Source: an uncultured Lachnospiraceae bacterium
GTDB taxonomy: Bacteria > Bacillota > Clostridia > Lachnospirales > Lachnospiraceae
DNA length: 64,000 bases
NCBI GenBank assembly: GCA_910584585.1
Contig: CAJUBP010000020.1
Coordinates: 1 to 64,000, forward strand
Direction of reading: 5' to 3'
Shown: positions 43,239 through 52,112 of the stretch, one piece after another
Layout of the letters: the number at the start of each line of letters is the position of its first letter
Numbering within the stretch: position 1 is the stretch's first letter
Translations under genes and position numbers: made by a program
The notes under the pieces: model-generated
Database searches by the model: none
What the model was told of the DNA's origin: nothing
The model's input: the letters and a program-made list of their open reading frames with translations, nothing else

Positions 43239-43268
43239 TATAATATTATAATTGAAAACGATTTCATA
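43239..43268 (+). promoter_or_regulatory. -10 region and LacI/CcpA-type operator before the sugar genes
   Basis: Two overlapping TATAAT boxes (43239-43244, 43247-43252) precede TTGAAAACGATTTCATA (43252-43268). Its core TGAAA-ACGA-TTTCA is a perfect palindrome around CG, the form of LacI-family operators and catabolite-responsive (cre) sites. It probably controls the HAD-PTS genes through the local LacI regulator, CcpA, or both. No good -35 box is seen. Confidence 0.65.
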
Positions 43269-43292
43269 TAAAAGCAGGAAAGGAAGATTCAG

Positions 43293-44138
43293 ATGGAGAA
43301 AAAAGTGATTTTTCTGGACATTGACGGCACGCTGACAGAGCCGGGCAGCAATGAACCGCCCAAATCAGCACTTTTGGCCATTCGTCAGGCCAGGGAAGCG
43401 GGACATTTTGTTTTCCTGTGTACCGGCAGGAATTACGGAATGCTAAAGCCGCTTTTGAACTATGAATTTGACGGGTTTGTGGCATGCTCCGGAGGCTATA
43501 TCGAATGCGGGGGGAAGGTGATTTATGACTGCCCCATGACCGAGAAACAGCAGGAATCCGCCATGGGCGTTTTGCGGGAAAACGGTATTTTTCGGACAGC
43601 GGAATGCAGGGATGGCTCCTATACGGATGAAGGGTTTAAGGAATTCCTGCGGGAACATGCCGACGAAGCGGGAAACAGCGAGCTGCTCCGATGGCGGGAA
43701 CAGGTGGAGAAATCCCTGAATATCCGCCCCATGAAGGAATATGGAGGTCAGCCGGTATATAAGATTGTGATGATGAGCCCCTCTATGGAGCGGCTTTCAG
43801 AGCCCAGGAAGATACTGGAGCCTGAGTTCGCGTTCTGCATTCAGGAAGAAAATGCTCAGGGATTTGTCAACGGCGAAGTGGTTAACCGGAAGTTTGATAA
43901 GGGAAGAGGCATGGAGCAGGTCTGCCGGTATCTTCAGATTCCCATCGGCCGTTCCGTGGCGGTGGGAGACAGTATGAATGACAGAGAAATGCTGGAAACG
44001 GCTGGGCTTGGCATTTGCATGGAAAACGGAAGCGACGAGATGAAACGGCTGGCGGATGATGTCTGTCCCCCGGTGGGAAAAGACGGACTGTGGGAGGCGT
44101 TCCGAAAGCACGGTTTGCTCGAAAAAGATGGAGTTTGA
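43293..44138 (+). CDS. Cof-type HAD-superfamily phosphatase
   Basis: This HAD phosphatase, 281 residues, of the Cof type (C2 cap) shows motif I FLDIDGTLTE, motif II CTGRNYGM and motif IV VAVGDSMNDREML. It acts in the cytoplasm on a phosphorylated metabolite, commonly a sugar phosphate or flavin precursor. It heads a sugar module with the PTS gene 110 bp downstream, so it may dephosphorylate sugar phosphate. AAAGGAAG precedes the ATG. The last 12 codons are partly duplicated just downstream. Confidence 0.9.
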   Translation: MEKKVIFLDIDGTLTEPGSNEPPKSALLAIRQAREAGHFVFLCTGRNYGMLKPLLNYEFDGFVACSGGYIECGGKVIYDCPMTEKQQESAMGVLRENGIFRTAECRDGSYTDEGFKEFLREHADEAGNSELLRWREQVEKSLNIRPMKEYGGQPVYKIVMMSPSMERLSEPRKILEPEFAFCIQEENAQGFVNGEVVNRKFDKGRGMEQVCRYLQIPIGRSVAVGDSMNDREMLETAGLGICMENGSDEMKRLADDVCPPVGKDGLWEAFRKHGLLEKDGV

Positions 44139-44203
44139 ATTTTGGCCTCATACTCAAATTCCTCCAGGTTCCGAAAGCGCGGTTTGCTGGGATAGGATGG
44201 AGT
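44100..44203. repeat. Duplicated 35-bp segment at end of HAD gene
   Basis: TTCCGAAAGCACGGTTTGCT and the following bases to GATGGAGT (44100-44134) recur at 44169-44203 with a few changes, spacing about 69 bp. The first copy codes the end of the HAD protein; the second lies in the gap before the PTS gene. Confidence 0.75.
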
Positions 44204-44247
44204 GCTGCGTTTTATAATATCGATTTCAGAAAAGGAAGGGAAAAGAC

Positions 44248-46239
44248 ATGGCTGTGGATTATGGGAAATGCGCAAGAGAGATCTATGAAACGCTGGGCGG
44301 CAAAAGCAATCTGGTAAGCGCCGCCCACTGTGCCACCAGGCTTCGTCTGGTCACGGTGGATAACAGCAAAATAGACATGAAAAAATTGGAAAATATTGAC
44401 GGAGTCAAAGGCGTGTTCAGCAACAACGGACAGCTTCAGTTGATTATCGGCACGGGAACCGTCAATAAAGTATATGAGGAATTTTTAAAGGTCAGCGGAA
44501 TGACAGCGGCGACAAAAGAAGAAGTAAAAGCTGCCGCCGCCGCGAAGCAGCCTTTGTTTAAGCGGATGATCAAAGCCCTGGGAGATGTGTTTGTCCCGAT
44601 TCTCCCTGCGATTGTGGCCTCAGGATTAATGATGGGCCTGGTGGAAGCGCTGGGAAAAGCAATACCGGCTTTTGCAGGCAGCGACTGGTACGGGATTTTG
44701 GACTTGCTGGCTAATACGGCATTTACGTTTCTGCCGATTCTGATTGCCATCTCGTCTTCCCGGGTATTCGGGGGAAATGTTTTTCTGGGAGCTGTGGTGG
44801 GCATGGTTATGATCCATCCCAGTTTAATCAATGCATGGTCGGTGGGTTCCATGGACGCGGCAGAAATTCCCGTTTGGAATCTCTTTGGATTTACCATCCG
44901 CCAGGTGGGATATCAGGGGCATGTCATTCCCGTTGTCATCGCGGTTTGGCTGATGTGTAAGATTGAACAATGGTTACATAAACATGTGCCGGAGATGATT
45001 GATTTATTTGTGACTCCGCTCTGTACGGTGCTGGTGACGTCATTTATTACCCTTGGGGTGATCGGACCGGTATTTTCCATGGCAGAGAATTATGTGCTGG
45101 ATTTCGCGGGGTGGATGATTACCTTTGGGCACGGCATAGGCGCTATGATTATGGGGGCCTTGTATCCCTTTACGGTAGTCTGCGGCATCCACCATATGTA
45201 CAATGTAATTGAAGCGGGCATGCTTGCGGCAGAAGGCGGAGTGAATATCTGGATGCCCATTGCCTCTGCGGCGAATTTTGCCCAGGGGGCTGCGTGCCTG
45301 GCAGTGGGATTGAAGGCAAGAAGCATGAAAACAAAATCCGTGGCGATTCCCTCTTCCCTGTCAGCGGCTCTGGGCATCACGGAACCGGCGATTTTCGGCG
45401 TAAATCTTCGGTTTTTAAAACCGCTGATCTGCGGTTCCATCGGCGGGGCGGCAGGAGCTTTGCTGGGTTCTCTGTTCCAGATCGGGGCCACCTCTTACGG
45501 GGTGACGGGGCTTCCGGGATTCTTGATTACGTTGGATCACACGGTTCCCTACGTGATTGTGCTGGCAGTGTCTTTCGGAATCTCTTTTGCGCTGACCTGG
45601 GTTACCTGGAAAGAAGACGCGGCAGAGACTGAGACGGGAAACGCGAAACAGGGACAGCAGGACGCGGAAAGCCCGCAAGAGCTGACAGGACAGAAGGGCG
45701 CAAAAAGCCAGGAAACGCCAGGGCAAAAAGGCGCAAAAAGCCAGGAGACTCCAGAGCAAACAGGCACAGAAACCCAGGCGGTTACATTAGAGACGGCGCT
45801 CTTTGCGCCGGTAAAAGGCAATGTGATTTCCAGAGAAGAAATTCCGGACGCCACCTTTGCCTCTGGGGTTTTAGGAGACGGCGTGGGAATTGAGCCGGAG
45901 ACAGCGGAGGTTGTGGCGCCTTTTGACGGAGTGATCGCGTCGGTGACAGATACCTTTCACGCGGTGGGAATTACGGGCCCAGCCGGTATGGAGCTGCTGA
46001 TTCATGTGGGAATTGACACTGTAAATATGAACGGCGACGGCTTCCAGGTATTTGTATCGGAAGGAGAACAAGTGAAGGCCGGCCAGAAGCTGATTGTTTT
46101 TGATATTGACAAAATCAAGGCGGCCGGATACAGCCCCACAACGGCGGTGCTTTTGACCAACAGTGAAGATTATCCGAACTTTAAGATTTTAAAGACAGGG
46201 AAAACGGAACAGATGGAAAAGCTGTTTACAGTAGAATAG
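44248..46239 (+). CDS. PTS sugar transporter EIIBCA (glucoside/sucrose/trehalose family)
   Basis: This three-domain PTS permease has 663 residues. EIIB (1-85) has the phosphorylated Cys28 in SAAHCATRLRLV. EIIC (about 100-455) carries GIHHMYNVIEAGMLA and TEPAIFGVNLRF. EIIA (about 515-660) has the active His in LLIHVGIDTVNMNGDGF. The EIIB and EIIC patterns resemble sucrose/trehalose or beta-glucoside permeases; the sugar cannot be fixed. The EIIC-EIIA linker has a duplicated GQKGAKSQETP. No hydrolase for the imported sugar phosphate is next to it. AAAGGAAGGG precedes the ATG. Confidence 0.92.
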   Translation: MAVDYGKCAREIYETLGGKSNLVSAAHCATRLRLVTVDNSKIDMKKLENIDGVKGVFSNNGQLQLIIGTGTVNKVYEEFLKVSGMTAATKEEVKAAAAAKQPLFKRMIKALGDVFVPILPAIVASGLMMGLVEALGKAIPAFAGSDWYGILDLLANTAFTFLPILIAISSSRVFGGNVFLGAVVGMVMIHPSLINAWSVGSMDAAEIPVWNLFGFTIRQVGYQGHVIPVVIAVWLMCKIEQWLHKHVPEMIDLFVTPLCTVLVTSFITLGVIGPVFSMAENYVLDFAGWMITFGHGIGAMIMGALYPFTVVCGIHHMYNVIEAGMLAAEGGVNIWMPIASAANFAQGAACLAVGLKARSMKTKSVAIPSSLSAALGITEPAIFGVNLRFLKPLICGSIGGAAGALLGSLFQIGATSYGVTGLPGFLITLDHTVPYVIVLAVSFGISFALTWVTWKEDAAETETGNAKQGQQDAESPQELTGQKGAKSQETPGQKGAKSQETPEQTGTETQAVTLETALFAPVKGNVISREEIPDATFASGVLGDGVGIEPETAEVVAPFDGVIASVTDTFHAVGITGPAGMELLIHVGIDTVNMNGDGFQVFVSEGEQVKAGQKLIVFDIDKIKAAGYSPTTAVLLTNSEDYPNFKILKTGKTEQMEKLFTVE

Positions 46240-46394
46240 TTTGGCAGTCATGATCAGAAACGGCTGTTTTTGAGATTGCCGGCGCGTCTGGAAAGAGGAA
46301 AGATTTCGTGTTATAATGGATTGTGCAGAAATCAGGGGAAGTTATTTCGTCCCGGATGCTGCCGTACTAAGGGAAAAGCAAGGAGCAGTCAGAG

Positions 46395-47363
46395 ATGAAT
46401 ATAGCAGAAATCGCGAAATTGGCAGGAGTGTCCAGCGCAGCCGTTTCCAGGTATTTTAACAATGGATATATTTCAGAAGAGAAACGGGAGGCGATCCGAA
46501 AAGTTGTGGAAGAAACCGGATACCGGCCCTCCCTGCAGGCCCAGACGCTGCGGACAAAGAAAACCAGAATGGTGGGCGTGATTGTGCCCAAGATTGCTTC
46601 CGCTTCCATTGGAAGGATTGTGGAAGGGATTTTGTCGGTGCTGAATGAAACCGGATACCAGACCCTCTTGGCAGTGACCCAGAATGATCCGAAGAAAGAA
46701 CTGGAGTACTTGTCGGCTTTTAATGATAAGCAGGTGGACGGGGTAATTCTGGCGGCAACGATATTCAGTCCGGAGCATAAACGGCTGCTGAAAGAGTTCC
46801 CTGTTCCAGTTGTGATTGTGGGGCAGCAGCTTGGCGGGCATTACTGCGTGTTCCATGATGATTATCACGCGGCCTATGATCTGACCAGATTGATTTTGGA
46901 AAAAGGAAGAAAGAAACTTGGCTATATCGGAGCTGTTCAGAAGGACAAGGCGGTAGGGGCAGAGAGGTACCGGGGCTTTCGGGACGCGGTGGAGGAAGCG
47001 GGGCTTGAGAGCCTTGCGGAAAATTTTGTCATCGCTTCCTTTACGGTTGCTTCCGGATACGAAAAGGCAGGAGAATTGCTGAAAAAGAGCGGAAAGCTGG
47101 ATGGAATTTTGTGTGCCACTGATACAATGGCCGCAGGCGCCATGCAGTATTTGCGGGAACATCAGATTCGGGTTCCGGAGGAGATTCTTGTGGCGGGACA
47201 CGGGGATTCTGAAATGGCAAGGATTACGGATCCGCCGCTGCTGACCGTGCATTATTCCTATGAAAAAAGCGGGGAACTGGCGGCCCGGATGCTGCTGGAT
47301 GTGCTGGCAGACAGGGAGACGGCGGTGAAGGAGATGAAACTGGGGTATTATATTGTGGAGTAA
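46395..47363 (+). CDS. LacI family transcriptional regulator of the PTS module
   Basis: This LacI/GalR repressor, 322 residues, has the helix-turn-helix MNIAEIAKLAGVSSAAVSRY, a hinge (RPSLQAQTLRTKKTR) and an effector domain (VGVIVPKIASASIGRIVEGI, DGVILAATIFSP, LDGILCATDTMAAGAM). The layout PTS EIIBCA followed by a LacI regulator is typical of sucrose (ScrR-like) systems. It likely binds the palindrome at 43252 in the absence of sugar. AAGGAG lies 11 bases before the ATG. Confidence 0.93.
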   Translation: MNIAEIAKLAGVSSAAVSRYFNNGYISEEKREAIRKVVEETGYRPSLQAQTLRTKKTRMVGVIVPKIASASIGRIVEGILSVLNETGYQTLLAVTQNDPKKELEYLSAFNDKQVDGVILAATIFSPEHKRLLKEFPVPVVIVGQQLGGHYCVFHDDYHAAYDLTRLILEKGRKKLGYIGAVQKDKAVGAERYRGFRDAVEEAGLESLAENFVIASFTVASGYEKAGELLKKSGKLDGILCATDTMAAGAMQYLREHQIRVPEEILVAGHGDSEMARITDPPLLTVHYSYEKSGELAARMLLDVLADRETAVKEMKLGYYIVE

Positions 47364-47447
47364 TCAGAGAATGGAACGCTACGGTTCACGGATCGGGGTC
47401 CGCTTATCGTAATGCGTTCAGAAATTGAAAAATAATGCGAAAACTGC

Positions 47448-47476
47448 TTGAAAAATTTTCCTGTTTCGTATATACT
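47448..47476 (+). promoter_or_regulatory. Promoter of the DUF2325-rubredoxin genes
   Basis: TTGAAA (47448-47453), 17-bp spacer and TATACT (47471-47476) form a good promoter 70 bp upstream of the DUF2325 start. An operator-like repeat follows directly. Confidence 0.78.
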
Positions 47477-47482
47477 ATCTAT

Positions 47483-47500
47483 AGTTAGCAAATACTAACT
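47483..47500. promoter_or_regulatory. DtxR-type operator candidate, site 3
   Basis: AGTTAGCAAATACTAACT, with perfect AGTTAG/CTAACT arms, sits at the expected transcription start. It is the most symmetric of the three related motifs and matches the feo site 1 in 15 of 18 positions. Confidence 0.65.
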
Positions 47501-47545
47501 TGAGAAAGTCTATTCTAATTAAAAAACGGAGTAGGAGGAAAGAAA

Positions 47546-47827
47546 ATGAGCATCGTAATTATCGGAGGCCACGATCGGATGGCCTGTCAGTATAAAGAAA
47601 TATGTAAAAAATATCAATGCAAAGCGAAGGTTTTTACCCAGATGTCCGGCAATCTGGAAGAAAAAATCGGCAGTCCCGATCTGGTAGTGCTGTTTACCAA
47701 TACGGTGTCTCATAAGATGGTCCGCTGTGCCGTAGCAAAGGCCCAGAAGGTACAGGCGGACATTGTACGGTGCCATACCAGCAGCGGCAGCGCGCTGACA
47801 GAGATTCTGGCAGAAAAGTGCTGTTAA
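47546..47827 (+). CDS. DUF2325 domain protein
   Basis: This small protein of the DUF2325 family has 93 residues: MSIVIIGGHDRMACQYKEIC and LVVLFTNTVSHKMVRCAVAK with a CHTSSGSAL end. The family is found near iron, Feo and redox genes in Clostridia and its biochemical role is not known. Three cysteines (MACQ, EICKKYQCK, MVRCA) could bind metal. GTAGGAGGAAAG precedes the ATG. The upstream operator links it to the feo regulon by sequence; a rubredoxin gene follows after 98 bp. Confidence 0.85.
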   Translation: MSIVIIGGHDRMACQYKEICKKYQCKAKVFTQMSGNLEEKIGSPDLVVLFTNTVSHKMVRCAVAKAQKVQADIVRCHTSSGSALTEILAEKCC

Positions 47828-47925
47828 GAGAATGCGAAAAAAATCTGTATTTTGGCAGTGTATATTTTTCGTTTATATGGTAATATATAGAAGTAATATC
47901 ATTTTTTTGGAAAGGAGGCGGAAAA

Positions 47926-48084
47926 ATGGACAAGTATGTTTGCGAACCCTGCGGATATGTATATGATCCGGAAGTCGGCGATCCGGATAACGGAATCGCT
48001 CCCGGAACCGCGTTTGAGGATTTGCCGGAGGATTGGGTATGTCCCCTGTGCGGAATGGGAAAAGAAGTATTTGCGAAAGAATAA
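47926..48084 (+). CDS. Rubredoxin
   Basis: This 52-residue rubredoxin has both iron-binding knuckles: CEPCGYVYDPEVGDPDNGIA near the start and CPLCGMGKE near the end. The conserved PGTAFEDLPEDWVCPLCG run is present. It carries one Fe in a Cys4 site and shuttles electrons in the cytoplasm, often in oxidative-stress defence of anaerobes. AAAGGAGGCGG precedes the ATG. It may be co-transcribed with the DUF2325 gene. A strong terminator follows. Confidence 0.95.
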   Translation: MDKYVCEPCGYVYDPEVGDPDNGIAPGTAFEDLPEDWVCPLCGMGKEVFAKE

Positions 48085-48095
48085 TTTAGTGTGAT

Positions 48096-48143
48096 AAAAA
48101 CGCCCTGGAAACAGCATGTGCATGTTATTTCCAGGGCGTTTTT
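48096..48143 (+). terminator. Terminator after rubredoxin
   Basis: Perfect 16-bp arms AAAAACGCCCTGGAAA (48096-48111) and TTTCCAGGGCGTTTTT (48128-48143) around a 16-nt loop. It is strong and probably bidirectional. Confidence 0.93.
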
Positions 48144-48223
48144 AATTGGTTGAAACATTGTCAAATTTATTCCGTGTGAATTGTAACATGTCGCGTTGGC
48201 CTGTTATTTTATTTGGAAAATTC

Positions 48224-48252
48224 TTGCAATTTTTCGGGGGGGGGGGTATAAT
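48224..48252 (+). promoter_or_regulatory. Poly-G promoter of the first Ig-like surface protein (G11, 17-bp spacer)
   Basis: TTGCAA (48224-48229), then TTTTTC plus exactly 11 G (48236-48246), then TATAAT (48247-48252). The spacer is 17 bp, the optimum for sigma-A. A homopolymer between the boxes changes length by slippage and so changes promoter strength. The homologous promoter at 53237 has 8 G and a 14-bp spacer. Confidence 0.85.
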
Positions 48253-48327
48253 AAAAAGAGAAGTGCAGCCAAAAACGATTGCCAACAGACAGCGGCAGAG
48301 CTGATCTGAACACACAGGAGGGAATTT

Positions 48328-51300
48328 ATGAGGAGAAAGTATTTATCATTGATTCTGGCGGCAGTGATATCACTGGGCCAGATTGCGGGGACTGGACAGT
48401 TGGTCCAGGCGTCGGAAGTTTCTGGAGAAATTGGGCAGGAGGTTCTGGAAGGGACGCAGCCGGAAACAGGAGAAGAAACCGGGCAGCAGCAGCCGACAGA
48501 GACAATGGGAGAAATGGGACAGGAATCGGGGAATTTGTCGGGAGAAGGAGCAGAACAACAGCCTGGAGGAACATTGCCGCCGTCAGGTACAGAGCAGGGA
48601 AATTATACACCAAATTTTTATGTGTCAGATGAATTCAGATGGCTGCCTGGTGAAGAAATAACGATTTACAAAGTGGGAAGCGGCAATTGGAATGGGGAAA
48701 ATGGCACAACCATACCAATGGAAATTGCAGAAGTCGTAAGCGCGGATTCTGAGGTTGTCTCTGTAGAAAACAATGAAGAATTGGGCGGATGGATTCTGAG
48801 AGCGAAAGGATTTGGCGAAACGACAGTTACTGTTACAGGCAAAGCTTTACAGGATGTGTCAGGGGATAATGCGTCAGAAGCGCCGGAAAAACAAATTCGT
48901 GTGATTGTCAGCGACAAAACATATGGTTTGGTGGTGGAGGGAATGACTCAGAACGCGCTGCCGGGAGCAGAAGTCAATTTGACAGCAAAAGTTACTGGCA
49001 GGGATATGAACTGGCAGGAAGCGGATGTCTCAGACGCAGTTGTTGTCTGGACGGCTAAATCAGATGTTGAGGGAATTTTGGAACAATCTGAAAGAGGAAA
49101 CAATTTTCAGATTCATATACCCGATATACCAGAGGGCAGGGATTCCTATTGGATTACAGTGACTGCGGAAGTAAAGAGAGGAGAAGAGACGGTTTCTTAT
49201 CTCTGGCTTTCCACAATTTTTGTAAACAATTTATACTATAAGATGGAGATAGAAGCGCCGACAGAAATAGGAGAAATGTGGCCGGGAGAAACCAGAACTA
49301 TAACTCCCGTGTTATACCGCTATGAGACAGGAAAAGAGCCGGAAGCGGAGCTAATGGCTATGTTTCAATTCGCTTATAGTGAGGAAAATATTGAGATACA
49401 AAAAGATGGAGTGCGTGTAGAGCCAGATGTGCCTCAGAGTAAAGGTGATTTTACCATAAAAAGGCTGAAGAACCGTATAGATCCTATTCAGATATTCGCA
49501 TATTTGGATGGGAATCAGCAAGGAGGCGAAGTTTTACAATTCCAATGGAAAGATTATAATGATATTTCAATAGAAGGCGGGTATTATGTGAATTTGTTTG
49601 TCGATGATGATAATCCTGAAGAGAGTGATACAGAGAAAGAATTTACTCTGGATACGTCAAAACTTGGCGGAGATTATGAAATTGAATGGAAACTAGAAAA
49701 TGATGAAGTATCTGTAGATCCGGGCATATATAAGATAAGCGGGGAAAAGGGAGAGAGTATCACAATTGACGCGAAAGCCTTGAGGGATGATTTGAAAAGG
49801 AAGCTTGGAGAAGATGATATATTTGAAGGCGGCTATTCTTGTCAACTTATTGTGGTTGTAAAAGCAGAAGGAACAGAACAGGCGATGAGAAGCTTGTCAA
49901 TTGCTATTACAAAACCTGACAGTTGGATTAGTGAAAGAGAATATCTGACATTAAAAGGCACAGCGCTTACATATAAAGATGGAAAAATCGCATGTTTTGT
50001 ACAAAATAAGGATCATCCTACTGCTACGGAGCTTATGCTAGAACTGAAAGAAGTGAAAATCCTGGAAGAGACTCCGGAAGTTAAGAATACAAAAGTATTT
50101 ACGGTAAAGAAGAATGGGGAAGATATTCTTCTGGTTGCTGAAAATTATGGAGAGGCTACCATAGAGTACAGGGTTGCTTATGGCGGAAGAGAAAAGGTAT
50201 TTACCATTGATAAAGCTGTTGTAAAAGACAAATATGAATTCAGCGCATTCAGCAGCACAGGCACCACCCATCTTCTGCCGGGCGCGGAATTGAAAATGGA
50301 AACAGAAGTCTGGCATGGATTTTATAATGAAAATGCTGGGAAAAAAGAATGGGAGAAACTGGATCCCGGAAAATATACGATTAAGTATACCGGCTATGAT
50401 AAAAATCTTATTTCAGTAGAAGCGGACGGAACGGTGAAAGCAATTGGTGAAAATGGATATTCAGGTCTGGGTGTTTTCTGTACAATTCCAATAGAGGGAG
50501 AGGAAGATGATGAGTATGTGGATGAAGTTGAAATTCAGGTAAGTGACAGCTATGCACAGGCATTTGCGGAAGAAATTTTTGCAGCTCCGGGAGAAACCGT
50601 TGATTATTTGACGTTAAGCTGGAAAAGTTTCGATTTGGAACATAAAAACGGCATGGAGGTGGAAGGCAACTTTGCCTATCAATTTTTAGAGAAAAAGAAA
50701 AAAGGGGTTAGTTTTAATGAAGCAAAAACTGCTTTTACAGTAAATGATGATGCAATAGAAGGAAGTAAGATACGAATTAGGATGCGTGCGGAAAAAGAAA
50801 ATTCGTATGGACAAAAGAATTACGCGCTTGGTACAGTCACCGTGAATATCATCGGCAGCAATCCCTGCAGCCACAATTTCATCCAGAAATCCTTAAAACC
50901 GGCCACCTGTACGGAGCCAGGAATCAGGACGTTGGAATGTAGTATATGCCATGCTGCCACAAAGACAGAAACCATTCCGGCAGCCGGCCACAAAGCAGGA
51001 GGTTTTACAACCGTAAAAGAGGCCACCTGTACAGAAGCGGGCTCACAACAACAGAAATGTACCGTATGCGGTAAGGTAATGCACACAAAAGATCTCTCCA
51101 AAACAGGACATTCCTTTGGAAACTGGGAAGAAACAGCGAAACCCACCGCTCTTAAGCAGGGCACAGAAACCAGAACCTGCAAGACCTGTAAGGCGGCAGA
51201 AACCAGGGAAACCGATAAGCTGAAAGCGACGATCAAACTGAATGTGAAGAAAATTCCCTTACAGGTAAAGAAATCCACCACAGCCGTGAAGGTTGTTTCC

Positions 51301-51732
51301 ATGACAGAAGGCGACGGAATTAAGTCCTGGAAGAGCAGTAATCTAAAGGTAGCCACTGTAACTTCCAAAGGAAAAATAACAGGCAAGAAGGCGGGCAGCG
51401 CAAAAATCACCGTAACATTAAAGAGCGGAATTTCAGCCTCAGTGACAGTAAAAGTGCAGAAAAAGGCCGTGACTACAACGAAATTATCAGTGACTGGAAA
51501 CTCTGTAAAGAAGAATAAACTTACCTTGAAGAAAGGAAAAAGCGTGACATTGATTGCGGTAAAAACGCCGGTCACAAGCCCGGAAAAAATCACCTATCAG
51601 TCTTCTAATAAAAAGGTAGCCGCAGTAACCAGCAAAGGAAAAGTCACCGGGAAAAAGCCGGGGAAAGCAAAAATTACCGTAAAATCCGGCAAGAAGAAAG
51701 TGACAATCAGCGTAACCGTGAAGAAGAAATAG
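48328..51732 (+). CDS. Large secreted surface protein with Big_2 Ig-like domains
   Basis: This exported protein has 1134 residues. A signal peptide (residues 1 to about 28, ending LVQA) precedes a Glu/Gln-rich linker (about 30-90). A long region with repeated Ig-like segments follows (about 95-845). Next are Cys/His-containing repeats (about 850-965: CSHNF, ATCTE, LECSICH, CTVCGK, CKTCK) that may bind metal. Two Big_2 domains close the protein (KVATVTSKGKITGKKAGSAK and KVAAVTSKGKVTGKKPGKAK). It ends KSGKKKVTISVTVKKK, a basic tail without LPXTG. ACAGGAGGG precedes the ATG. It is probably a cell-surface adhesin or antigen, switched by the poly-G promoter. Confidence 0.88.
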   Translation: MRRKYLSLILAAVISLGQIAGTGQLVQASEVSGEIGQEVLEGTQPETGEETGQQQPTETMGEMGQESGNLSGEGAEQQPGGTLPPSGTEQGNYTPNFYVSDEFRWLPGEEITIYKVGSGNWNGENGTTIPMEIAEVVSADSEVVSVENNEELGGWILRAKGFGETTVTVTGKALQDVSGDNASEAPEKQIRVIVSDKTYGLVVEGMTQNALPGAEVNLTAKVTGRDMNWQEADVSDAVVVWTAKSDVEGILEQSERGNNFQIHIPDIPEGRDSYWITVTAEVKRGEETVSYLWLSTIFVNNLYYKMEIEAPTEIGEMWPGETRTITPVLYRYETGKEPEAELMAMFQFAYSEENIEIQKDGVRVEPDVPQSKGDFTIKRLKNRIDPIQIFAYLDGNQQGGEVLQFQWKDYNDISIEGGYYVNLFVDDDNPEESDTEKEFTLDTSKLGGDYEIEWKLENDEVSVDPGIYKISGEKGESITIDAKALRDDLKRKLGEDDIFEGGYSCQLIVVVKAEGTEQAMRSLSIAITKPDSWISEREYLTLKGTALTYKDGKIACFVQNKDHPTATELMLELKEVKILEETPEVKNTKVFTVKKNGEDILLVAENYGEATIEYRVAYGGREKVFTIDKAVVKDKYEFSAFSSTGTTHLLPGAELKMETEVWHGFYNENAGKKEWEKLDPGKYTIKYTGYDKNLISVEADGTVKAIGENGYSGLGVFCTIPIEGEEDDEYVDEVEIQVSDSYAQAFAEEIFAAPGETVDYLTLSWKSFDLEHKNGMEVEGNFAYQFLEKKKKGVSFNEAKTAFTVNDDAIEGSKIRIRMRAEKENSYGQKNYALGTVTVNIIGSNPCSHNFIQKSLKPATCTEPGIRTLECSICHAATKTETIPAAGHKAGGFTTVKEATCTEAGSQQQKCTVCGKVMHTKDLSKTGHSFGNWEETAKPTALKQGTETRTCKTCKAAETRETDKLKATIKLNVKKIPLQVKKSTTAVKVVSMTEGDGIKSWKSSNLKVATVTSKGKITGKKAGSAKITVTLKSGISASVTVKVQKKAVTTTKLSVTGNSVKKNKLTLKKGKSVTLIAVKTPVTSPEKITYQSSNKKVAAVTSKGKVTGKKPGKAKITVKSGKKKVTISVTVKKK

Positions 51733-51746
51733 TTATTTTTAGAAAA

Positions 51747-51802
51747 GAAGCAAATCCCCAGACTATACTACTGCTGTGCGGTCTGGGGATTCTTCTTTTT
51801 TG
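51747..51802 (+). terminator. Terminator after first surface protein; rest of the 380-bp gap
   Basis: AATCCCCAGAC (51753-51763) pairs with GTCTGGGGATT (51781-51791), extended by GAAG/CTTC, and is followed by TTTTTTG. The same hairpin, slightly diverged, follows the second paralogue. After it the gap to 52112 contains only a solo dispersed-repeat 17-mer at 51848 and the promoter at 52037. Confidence 0.88.
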
Positions 51803-51847
51803 TTGTAACTATAGCGGCAAAGCGCCCACAAGAGAGTTCCTTCTGTC

Positions 51848-51864
51848 TTTCGATACATAGGAAA
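51848..51864. repeat. Short dispersed repeat TTTCGATACATAGGAAA
   Basis: This is a one-base variant of the 17-mer at 3071 and 12129 (and of 21304, which lacks the first T). It stands alone, without the rest of the 210-bp element. Confidence 0.55.
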
Positions 51865-52036
51865 TGAACTGCCGTGCGAAACGCCTGTTATCATGGAGCA
51901 GGCACATGACAAGTCTGTGCAAAAGGAATCCCTGAGGAAAAAGATGAATGCATTCATGGAGCAGGCGGTAAGGAAAAAGGCCGGGGAAAGAAAACAGGGG
52001 AAATTGAGGAAACAGTGTAAAAATAAAAAATGCCAA

Positions 52037-52065
52037 TTGATTATAGAGGAATTTCAAGGTATAAT
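52037..52065 (+). promoter_or_regulatory. Promoter of the Rpn-type gene
   Basis: TTGATT (52037-52042), 17-bp spacer, TATAAT (52060-52065), 48 bp before the start codon at 52113. Confidence 0.75.
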
Positions 52066-52112
52066 ACCGTTAAATATGATATTGCCCGCAAATAAGCGAA
52101 AGGAGGGCGGTT

